Positions 33,137-40,188 of a stretch of DNA of 64,000 bases are shown piece after piece; positions within the stretch are counted from its first letter, which is position 1, and every line of letters starts with the position of its first letter. The stretch covers positions 1-64,000 of the forward strand of contig NZ_FUHW01000007.1 of NCBI RefSeq assembly GCF_900163545.1, read 5' to 3'. A model generated the notes under the pieces. It did no database searches and was not told where the DNA came from. It saw only the letters and a program-made list of their open reading frames with translations. The position numbers and the translations under genes are program-made. This DNA comes from Arthrobacter rhombi (lineage in GTDB: Bacteria > Actinomycetota > Actinomycetes > Actinomycetales > Micrococcaceae).

Positions 33137-35029
33137 ATGGAGAAAGCCCGGACCTTCACCGGATGGGGCCGCGTCGAGTGGGAACGGTTGGCCGACCGGT
33201 TGATCGCCGGGGCCCACCGCCATTCCTCTCCCGCGGGAGCACGCGTGGTCTTTCCGCCGGCAGCGGGACAAAATGCCACCGACCAGTTGGAGGGTTTCGC
33301 GCGGTCGTTCTTGCTGGCTGCGCTGCGCATCGCCGGTTCGGCAGGTTCAGATCCTGCCCTGGTGCAGTGGTACGCCGACGCGCTGGCGGCAGGAACCCGG
33401 TGCGGCGATGCCGAACAATGGCCGGGATTAACCGACCACGGCCAACCCACGGTGGAAGCCACCGCGATCGTCCTCGGCCTGCATTTCTCCCGCCCCTGGC
33501 TGTGGGACGGACTCGATGACGGGGTGCAAGCCCGGATCATCCACTGGCTCTCCGGAGCCACCGGCCAGGCCTCTGCCGATAACAACCATGTCCTTTTCGG
33601 GGCCACCATCCAGGCCTTCCTGGCCTCGATCGGCGCGCCCTGCGACCGGTTCGGCATTGAGGCCGCGTTGGACCGCATCGAGGATTGGTACGCCGGGGAC
33701 GGCTGGTATTCCGACGGCGAGGGACGCCGATTCGACCACTACAACGCCTGGACCTTCCAGCTTTACCCGTTCTTCATCCTGGAGATGCTCTCCGGAACCG
33801 TGGCGGCGGCCACGGCGTCGGCCGAACGCCTGCGGCTCTACCGGGAGCGCCTGGAGATGTTCCTTCGGGGCTACCAGCACCTCTTCGCTGCCGGAGGGAG
33901 CCCGTTGATCCAGGGGCGGTCGCTGATCTATCGCTGGGGCGTTGTCGCACCTTTTTGGATGGGCGAGCTCCAAGGGGTGGAGGCATTGCCTCCGGGGCGG
34001 ACCCGGCGGCTCGCTTCCGGGGTGGCCCGGCATTTCACGGATCGGGGCGTCGGGGACGACGGGGTGCTCCCGCTGGGATGGTGGGGGCCGCGATCCTCCA
34101 TCCTGCAGTCCTATAACGCCCCGGGCTCCCCGTTGTGGGCGGCCAAGGGGTTTTTGGGGTTGCTGCTCCCGGCCGACCATCCGGCCTGGACCGCGCCGGA
34201 GGCGGCCCTGGAGATCGAGGGGGCCGATGTGAATCGGGTCCTGTCCGGACCGCAGTGGCTGGTCCGGGGGGACCACCGTGACGACATCGTGAAAGTCGCC
34301 AACTTCGGCACCGGGGGCCACCCGCGCCACGATTCGGCCCTGTATCGACGACTAGCCTTCAGCACGGCCAGTGCCCCGGTCCAGCAGGGCAGCCTGCGCG
34401 ATAACGACCTCTATGTGCCGTTGGGCGACTCAACGAGTGTGCACCGCGGACCGGTGGCCGGGGTGGCCCGTCCGGGAGGTGGCAGCAGCAGATTCCGGCT
34501 GGACGCCGCGGGACGTGATGTCGAGGTCGACTATGCGACGGCGCTGCTGCCCGACGGCGTGGAGCTGCGTGCCGCGCGTATCCGTGGTGCCGTGGCCATG
34601 CCCCTCGAAGCCAGCGGCTATGCCTTGGCTGGTGATACCGAGCCGGAATCCGTGCTCACCGCCGCGGGAGCCCTGGCCGCCGGTGCGGACGGGTTGCGCT
34701 CCGCCATCCAGTTCGTCGGTGCCCCGGAAGATGACACGGTAGCGGCCACTCCCCGCATCCGCGAAGCCTCCGGATCGATCCTTGGTGAACGGGTTGCCGT
34801 ACCGGTGATCACGGTGGATCCGGCCGCTGGCGCGGAGACGCGATGGTCCTGGCTGGTCTGCTTCACCCGGCGGAACATCGATCTGGAGGCGGTGGCCAGG
34901 CGCCTCGTTCTGAACTGGACGCCCGACGGGCTGCAGGCGTCGGACGGGGCCATCACCGCGAATCTGTCGTGGATTCGCCATGAACGATGGCCGGCCGACG
35001 CGATCAATCAGGGAGTCTTCGGGGCCTGA
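33137..35029 (+). CDS. DUF2264 domain protein, putative glycan-active alpha/alpha-toroid enzyme
   Basis: A 630-aa cytoplasmic protein matching the DUF2264 family. The N-terminal half (GQNATDQLEGFARSFLLAAL, DNNHVLFGATIQAFLASIG, WYSDGEGRRFDHYNAWTFQL) has the helix-repeat look of alpha/alpha-barrel enzymes, and the second half is beta-rich. DUF2264 proteins occur in polysaccharide-use loci, and as I recall some were placed in GH154 with beta-glucuronidase activity; that link should be verified. Given that no GH88/GH105 gene is present, this protein is the best candidate for removing the unsaturated uronic acid left by the PL8 lyases. ATG 33137 is preferred over the GTG at 33110, which lacks a ribosome site. 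Confidence 0.75.
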   Translation: MEKARTFTGWGRVEWERLADRLIAGAHRHSSPAGARVVFPPAAGQNATDQLEGFARSFLLAALRIAGSAGSDPALVQWYADALAAGTRCGDAEQWPGLTDHGQPTVEATAIVLGLHFSRPWLWDGLDDGVQARIIHWLSGATGQASADNNHVLFGATIQAFLASIGAPCDRFGIEAALDRIEDWYAGDGWYSDGEGRRFDHYNAWTFQLYPFFILEMLSGTVAAATASAERLRLYRERLEMFLRGYQHLFAAGGSPLIQGRSLIYRWGVVAPFWMGELQGVEALPPGRTRRLASGVARHFTDRGVGDDGVLPLGWWGPRSSILQSYNAPGSPLWAAKGFLGLLLPADHPAWTAPEAALEIEGADVNRVLSGPQWLVRGDHRDDIVKVANFGTGGHPRHDSALYRRLAFSTASAPVQQGSLRDNDLYVPLGDSTSVHRGPVAGVARPGGGSSRFRLDAAGRDVEVDYATALLPDGVELRAARIRGAVAMPLEASGYALAGDTEPESVLTAAGALAAGADGLRSAIQFVGAPEDDTVAATPRIREASGSILGERVAVPVITVDPAAGAETRWSWLVCFTRRNIDLEAVARRLVLNWTPDGLQASDGAITANLSWIRHERWPADAINQGVFGA

Positions 35030-35039
35030 AGCCGATGGG

Positions 35040-35807
35040 TTAGCGCGAAGCGGCGCGGGCTTCCTTGACCAGTTCTCGGTCGGTTGCGGTTTCCTGCGAC
35101 GGGGTCAGCACCATCGGCATGGTCCCGGTGCTCGTGCGAACCCCGGGGCTTGCAGCTGCTGCGCCGGCCGGCACCGGAGCGGGCTTCCTTCTGGCGGAGA
35201 GGTGTACGGCGTCCAGACCCGCGGCCTTCAACGCCGGGATATCCTCGACGACGAGCCCGCCACCAGCCATGACCTGAAGCCGTCCGGCGGCACGCTGGAC
35301 CAGACGGGCGAGCAGGTCCAGGCCCGCCCCCACGGAGTCCTCGGCCCCCGAGGTCAACACCCGGGTAAAGCCGAGGCCGGCCAGCAGATCGATGGCTTCC
35401 AGCGGGTCGCGGCATTCGTCGATGGCTCGATGGAACGTGATTTCCATGGCGGGGTTGGCCCAGCGGGCCGCATCGAGAAGAGCGCGGGTTCCCGCCCGGT
35501 CGATCCAGCCATCGGGGGTGAGCGCCCCGAAGACGACGCCGTCGGCGCCTCGGGCGGCACAGGAGGCGATTTGTTCCGCCATGGTGCCCAGCTCTTCACC
35601 GGAGTAGACGAAGTTCCCGGGACGGCAACGGATGATCGGATGGATCTCGGTGGTGCCGGCCAACGGGCCGCGGCACGATTCGAGCAGGGCAGTGGAAGGG
35701 GTGAGCCCGCCGACCTCCAGATCCGCGCACAGCTCGACCCGGTTGGCGCCCTCCTCGGCGGCAATCAGTGCTCCGGGAAGGTCGACGACGGCGATCTCGA
35801 GTTTCAT
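35040..35807 (-). CDS. cutC: CutC family TIM-barrel protein
   Basis: A 255-aa CutC-family protein. The family opening KLEIAVVDLPGALIAAEEGA and NRVELCADLEVGGLTPS is unmistakable, with IIRCRPGNFVYS and ITFHRAIDECRDPLEAID following. CutC was named for copper homeostasis, but an enzymatic role has been suspected because of the conserved barrel mouth. It is third in an operon after sulfatases 4 and 3 (58-base gap), with GAAGAGGA before the ATG. FGE needs copper, yet FGE lies in another operon, so a carbohydrate role is equally plausible. The C-terminal tail is rich in Ala and Pro. Confidence 0.88.
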   Translation of the reverse strand: MKLEIAVVDLPGALIAAEEGANRVELCADLEVGGLTPSTALLESCRGPLAGTTEIHPIIRCRPGNFVYSGEELGTMAEQIASCAARGADGVVFGALTPDGWIDRAGTRALLDAARWANPAMEITFHRAIDECRDPLEAIDLLAGLGFTRVLTSGAEDSVGAGLDLLARLVQRAAGRLQVMAGGGLVVEDIPALKAAGLDAVHLSARRKPAPVPAGAAAASPGVRTSTGTMPMVLTPSQETATDRELVKEARAASR

Positions 35808-35865
35808 GGCGTCCTCTTCAGGGGATGGGGGCAGGCTGGCCGGGGCGGCTTGGGCCGATGCGGAA

Positions 35866-37299
35866 TCAGGGTGACCAACGGTCCAGGTCCGCGACCATCG
35901 CCCGGAGGTCCTCCAAGGCCGGCCAGGTGTCGCCGGCGACTTCGAGCTCATGAAGCAACTGTACGCAGTATTCTTTGCCGCGCGCGTCCTCCATTGCTGC
36001 CAGATGACGCATTTCGTAGGGGTCTGCCCGCAGATCGAAGAGCCGCGGTGTGAGCAGGTACCGGCCCGGCCGGCTGGGATCAGCACGGCAATCGACCAGG
36101 AGCTTGGAATCGGCGGTGCGCAAACCGCGGATTCCCGGGCCGCAGTCGGGCGCTGGTGGGCCGTAGTAGATGGCCGATCCGGCTCCGTTGGAGCCGGAAG
36201 GCGTCCGGTCCACCAGATCGGCGGAAACGTCGGTGCCCTGCATGGCGTCGGGGATCTTGTCGGACAGTCCGGTCAAACCGAGCAGGGTCGGGGCAACATC
36301 CACCGAACCGATCAGCGTCCGTTCGTTACGACCGGCGGCAATATGTCCGGGCCAGCGGATGAGGAACGGCAGAGACATCGACTCCTCCCACGGAACGTTC
36401 TTGTACATCAGACCGTGGCTGCCCAGTTGCATCCCGTGGTCGGAGGTGAAGATGACGATCGTGTTCTCCCGCTGTCCGGTTTCCTCCAAGGACGCCAGGA
36501 GGCGGCCAATCTGTTCATCTACGGCAGAGACGGCGGAAAAATAGTCGGGGGCCTTCTCCACGGCCTCCCGGCCGGCCGGCGTCCCAAGGTCGACGTTGGG
36601 CCGGGTCAACAGTTCCTCGGGTGCCAGGGCGGTATAGCGATCCCGGAACGTGGTCGGGGCCTGGTCGAAGGGTTGGTGTGGGGGATTATGCGAGACCACC
36701 AAGGCGAAAGGACCCTCGGACGTGTCCACGGTTCGCAGGAAATCGACCGCGACGTCCGTTTCGTGTTCGACCGACCACTGTTCGACGATCGTCTTTTCCT
36801 CGCGCGGCGCGTCACCCATCCAGTAGTGCGGACGCAGATGATTGTCGGCGGCGCCGTAGGAATACCAGAAGGAGAAGCCGTGCCGGCGATCCGGTGGGGA
36901 ATAGGCGTCCCAGACGGCGCCTTCGCGGAAGCCCTCGCCCCAGATGGCGTCCTCGGCGGTCACGGCCTCCAGATGCCATTTGCCGATGTACCCGGTCTGG
37001 TAGCCGGATTCCTGGAGAACCCTGGACCAGGTGTCGATGTCTGGTGGAAGCCCGGCACCGGTGTTGGAGTTGATGTTCACCGGCACCCCGTTGCGGTGCG
37101 GGTGTTGGCCGGTCATCAGCATCGCCCGATGCGGGCTGCACACCGGGTAGCTGCTCACGGCATGGGCGACATCGGCTGATTCCCTGGCCAGGCCGTCGAG
37201 ATTGGGCGTGTAGGTGGGGTCGGCATCGCGGAACCCCAGCGCCGCATCGCGGAACTGGTCCGCCATGATGAACAGCAGGTTCGGTTGCTCAGGCATCAT
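35866..37299 (-). CDS. Cys-type sulfatase 3 (FGE-dependent)
   Basis: A 477-aa sulfatase with maturation motif CSPHR at 54-58 (YPVCSPHRAMLMTGQ); the His at the fourth position is less common than Ala. Metal ligands appear in LFIMADQFRD and FTSDHGMQLGSHG, and GKWHLEA supplies the substrate Lys/His. Two adjacent ATGs (37299, 37296) follow GGAAGGA; the first is used here. Its start lies 11 bases inside the end of sulfatase 4, so the two are co-translated. No signal peptide is present. In this locus it probably removes one specific sulfate from imported chondroitin/dermatan-derived sugars. Confidence 0.88.
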   Translation of the reverse strand: MMPEQPNLLFIMADQFRDAALGFRDADPTYTPNLDGLARESADVAHAVSSYPVCSPHRAMLMTGQHPHRNGVPVNINSNTGAGLPPDIDTWSRVLQESGYQTGYIGKWHLEAVTAEDAIWGEGFREGAVWDAYSPPDRRHGFSFWYSYGAADNHLRPHYWMGDAPREEKTIVEQWSVEHETDVAVDFLRTVDTSEGPFALVVSHNPPHQPFDQAPTTFRDRYTALAPEELLTRPNVDLGTPAGREAVEKAPDYFSAVSAVDEQIGRLLASLEETGQRENTIVIFTSDHGMQLGSHGLMYKNVPWEESMSLPFLIRWPGHIAAGRNERTLIGSVDVAPTLLGLTGLSDKIPDAMQGTDVSADLVDRTPSGSNGAGSAIYYGPPAPDCGPGIRGLRTADSKLLVDCRADPSRPGRYLLTPRLFDLRADPYEMRHLAAMEDARGKEYCVQLLHELEVAGDTWPALEDLRAMVADLDRWSP

Positions 37300-38749
37300 G
37301 GTGTTCCTTCCGTGCTGCGTCCCCGATCGGGGTTCCGTCCCAATTCGGGGCAGTGAAGGCGCCCAACGGGTTCCCGGTGAGCGGATGCAGTTGTCCGGCG
37401 CCGGCCACTGGCAGGGAACTGCCGTCGAAGTCCTCAGATCCGTAGGTGTCGAACCACTCCTGCAGTTCGGCGCGCATCTCGGCGACCCGGTCGGCATGGG
37501 CCGGGTTATCAACCAGGTTCTCCCGTTCCTCCGGGTCGTTCTCCAGATCGTAGAGCTCGTGTGGGCCGTGGGGGTAACGGTGGTTGTACTTCCAGAAGCG
37601 ATTGCGGATCATGCGGGAGGGGCCGTATTCGTCGAAGACCACTACGGGCCGGGGAACGGCCGCCGCCTCCGTTTCCTGGCCAGTCAACACTGAGGCGAAG
37701 GAGCGACCGGGCCCCGTCTCGAATTCACTCGCCTCGAGACCGGCTAGTTCCAGCAGGGTGGCGGCGACGTCATAGGCGGAGAGTAGCTCCTGCGCTACCC
37801 GGCCGGTCTGGATGCTGCCGCGGTGGGAGAAGATGGCGGGAACCTTCACCGAGGAGTCGTAGAGGTTCTGCGGGAAGGTGCCGTTACCCTTGCCCCAGAT
37901 GCCGTGATGACCACAGTTGAAGCCGTTGTCGCTGGAGAAGACCACGATCGTGTCCTCACGCAGTCCGAGTTCCTCGAGCCGGTGCAATACGCGCCCGATG
38001 CCGGCGTCCATGGCGCTGACCGCCGCGAAGTAGCCCACCAAGGCCGCACGGGTATCGGCCTCGCCGCCCAGCGGGACCCCGCCCACGGTGGTGGTCCACG
38101 GGTGCATGGGTTCCTGCGGGCAGGAGGCGAAGGCCGTGTCCTCGTAAAGTCGCGTGAACTCTTCGGGGTGCTGGTCCTTCCACGGCATATGTGGGGCCGT
38201 GTAGTTCAGCGCCAAGAAGAACGGGGCATCCTGGCGTGCAGCCTGCTCGATGAACCCCACAGAGTCGTTGGTGATCGCGTCCGTCAGGTAGTCGGTGACC
38301 AATTCCTTCTCACCGTTGCGGTATATGGTGGCGTGGTCGTAGGGGCATCCGCCACCCTCCAAGGCGTACCAATGGTCGAAGCCATGGCGGGCCTCGTCAT
38401 TGGCGCCAAGATGCCATTTGCCCGACAGGCCCATGTAGTAGCCAGCGGCCGCCAACTCATCGGTGAAGAGTGGTTGGCCGGAGAGGAAGTCCGTGGCGTT
38501 GGGGCCGGCCTCGACGCCGTGCAGATAGTCGTGGACTCCATGCCGGGAGGGTGGTTGGCCGGTCATGAGGCTCGCTCGGGCCGGGGAACACACGGGTGAG
38601 GCACAAAAGAAGTTCTCCAACCTGGTGCCTTCGGCAGCCAACGCGTCCAAGGTGGGTGTCTGGATGTCCTCGTTGCCCGCGCATCCCATGGCCCAGGCGC
38701 CCTGATCGTCGCTGAGGATCATCAAGATGTTGGGTGGGTTCCGATTCAC
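37289..38749 (-). CDS. Cys-type sulfatase 4 (FGE-dependent)
   Basis: A 486-aa sulfatase with maturation motif CSPAR at 54-58 (SPVCSPARASLMTGQ). Asp residues in LMILSDDQG and the FSSDNGFNCGHHG segment form the metal site; SGKWHLGA holds the substrate Lys/His. The GTG at 38755 has its ribosome site abutting it, whereas the GTG at 38749 (MNRNPPN) is 5 bases from AGGAG and is preferred. First gene of an operon with sulfatase 3 and CutC, divergent from the GntR-type regulator, with a TTTATT box about 70 bases upstream. The enzyme lacks a signal peptide and is expected to act inside the cell. Confidence 0.88.
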   Translation of the reverse strand: MNRNPPNILMILSDDQGAWAMGCAGNEDIQTPTLDALAAEGTRLENFFCASPVCSPARASLMTGQPPSRHGVHDYLHGVEAGPNATDFLSGQPLFTDELAAAGYYMGLSGKWHLGANDEARHGFDHWYALEGGGCPYDHATIYRNGEKELVTDYLTDAITNDSVGFIEQAARQDAPFFLALNYTAPHMPWKDQHPEEFTRLYEDTAFASCPQEPMHPWTTTVGGVPLGGEADTRAALVGYFAAVSAMDAGIGRVLHRLEELGLREDTIVVFSSDNGFNCGHHGIWGKGNGTFPQNLYDSSVKVPAIFSHRGSIQTGRVAQELLSAYDVAATLLELAGLEASEFETGPGRSFASVLTGQETEAAAVPRPVVVFDEYGPSRMIRNRFWKYNHRYPHGPHELYDLENDPEERENLVDNPAHADRVAEMRAELQEWFDTYGSEDFDGSSLPVAGAGQLHPLTGNPLGAFTAPNWDGTPIGDAARKEHHDA

Positions 38750-38816
38750 GGGCACTCCTAGTCCTACACGGGATATGGCGGGTGTTCCTTACTTCATACC
38801 CGGCATTGTCGAGAGG

Positions 38817-38828
38817 AATAAAGAATGA
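38817..38828 (-). promoter_or_regulatory. TTTATT box, copy before sulfatase 4 operon
   Basis: Read on the minus strand this is TCATTCTTTATT followed by CCT, identical over 12 bases to 31969-31980. It lies 68 bases before the sulfatase 4 start. Confidence 0.4.
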
Positions 38829-38888
38829 CTAGGTGGCATCAGCGTCCGCCTGGCGAGAAAAAACGGCTAAAATCCAACGATTTCAGAA

Positions 38889-38926
38889 ATCATTGACGAA
38901 TCATCCCTTAAAACTCCTTCAATGAT
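38889..38926. promoter_or_regulatory. inverted repeat ahead of the GntR-type regulator gene
   Basis: ATCATTGA (38889-38896) and TCAATGAT (38919-38926) are perfect 8-bp arms 22 bases apart, within an AT-rich tract just upstream of the regulator start. It could be an autoregulatory site or a promoter-proximal hairpin. Confidence 0.45.
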
Positions 38927-38961
38927 CGTGCATTATGGAAGGAATGACCAAGGGAGTATCC

Positions 38962-40188
38962 GTGCCAGACTACCGACGGCTCGTCGCCGACCAGGGGGAA
39001 CTGCGTAACGTCCGCAAGCAGCCCCTGAAATTTCAGGAACTCAGTGAAGACCTTCGCCGGGAGATCCTCGCGGGCACTTGGGCCGTGGGCAGCAAGCTAC
39101 CCACGGAGGCCCAACTCGCCCGGGAAACCGGCCTGTCCCTGACCACGGTCCGGCGTGCCTACGAGGATCTGGTCGAGAAAGGGCTCGTCATCAGGCGGCA
39201 GGGCGCCGGCAGCTTCGTCGCCACCCCACCCTCGCGGGCCTTGAAGAAACCGCGCTACACCATCGGTGTTCTGCTGCCGGATACCCAGCTGTACTATCCG
39301 AAAGTCCTGCAGGGGATCGAGGAGCACCTCACGGCGCAGGGGGCCAGCCTGCAGTTGTCGACCTACCATTACGATCTGAGCCGGGAGAACTCCAGCATCC
39401 AGTTCCTGCTCGACGCCGGCGTCGACGGGCTGCTGCTCGTACCGACCCTGACCGGCATTCCCGATCCGGAGCGGAGGGTCGCCGAACTGGCGGCCCTGCC
39501 GGTCCCGGTGGTGCTGCTCGAGCGCAGCCTCGAGGACCTCGGGGCTGCGGATCGGACCGAACACATCTGCTCGGACCACCAGGGCGGGGCCTACGACGCG
39601 GTGAAGCACCTGGCCGGACTGGGGCACGAACGCATCGCCGTGCTGACGAGGTCCAATGTGGCGGGCAAGAGCGCCAACCCCACCCAATCGGCCGTCGTCG
39701 CCGGGTACCGCAGTGCCGTCGCCGACCTCGGACTTTTTGCCGACGGGGAGGAACTGCCGATTTTCAGTTCGACAAAACCCGAATGGGAGCAGGATCAGGC
39801 CGAGGCCATGTATACCCGGCTACGGGACAGCGGTGCGACGGCGGCCTTGGTGTTCGGGGACCGCGAAGCGACACTGCTGCAGACCGCCGCCCTGAGGCGT
39901 GGGGTGAACGTGCCCGAGGAACTATCCCTGGTCTCCTATGACGATGAGATGGCCGATATCGCCCCGATCCCGTTGACGGCGATCTCGCCCGCGAAGCACC
40001 GTTTGGGCATGATGGCCGCAGAGATCCTGCTGCGCCGGCTGAAAGAAGGCGATGCCTGCCCGATCTACCAGATCCGTCTGCGACCGCGCATTGTGGTGCG
40101 CGAATCCTGTGCCACCGTGCCGGAGGCCGCTACCGCGGGCCCGACGGACCGCCGGGCCCCGGCCGCTACCGCGGGCCCGACGGCGTGA
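38962..40188 (+). CDS. GntR-type regulator with LacI-like ligand-binding domain
   Basis: A 408-aa hybrid regulator: GntR winged helix at the N-terminus (FQELSEDLRREILAGTWAVG, then KLPTEAQLARETGLSLTTVR) joined to a periplasmic-binding-protein-like sugar-sensing domain (TIGVLLPDTQLYYPKVLQGI onwards), the architecture of AraR. Possible starts are ATG 38935, ATG 38944 and GTG 38962; only the last has a good AAGGGAG ribosome site. It is divergent from the sulfatase 4-3-cutC operon and probably senses a glycosaminoglycan breakdown sugar, controlling several units here. The last residues (AATAGPT repeated) come from a 23-base DNA duplication overlapping the end of the convergent lyase gene. Confidence 0.86.
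   Translation: MPDYRRLVADQGELRNVRKQPLKFQELSEDLRREILAGTWAVGSKLPTEAQLARETGLSLTTVRRAYEDLVEKGLVIRRQGAGSFVATPPSRALKKPRYTIGVLLPDTQLYYPKVLQGIEEHLTAQGASLQLSTYHYDLSRENSSIQFLLDAGVDGLLLVPTLTGIPDPERRVAELAALPVPVVLLERSLEDLGAADRTEHICSDHQGGAYDAVKHLAGLGHERIAVLTRSNVAGKSANPTQSAVVAGYRSAVADLGLFADGEELPIFSSTKPEWEQDQAEAMYTRLRDSGATAALVFGDREATLLQTAALRRGVNVPEELSLVSYDDEMADIAPIPLTAISPAKHRLGMMAAEILLRRLKEGDACPIYQIRLRPRIVVRESCATVPEAATAGPTDRRAPAATAGPTA
40125..40183. repeat. 23-base tandem direct repeat at convergent gene ends
   Basis: Bases 40125-40147 and 40161-40183 are identical (begin GGCCGCTACC, end CCCGACGG), 36 bases apart. The second copy contains the lyase stop codon on the minus strand, and the regulator's 3' end runs through both copies. 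A further GGGCCCGCGG-type element follows near 40193. Confidence 0.85.
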
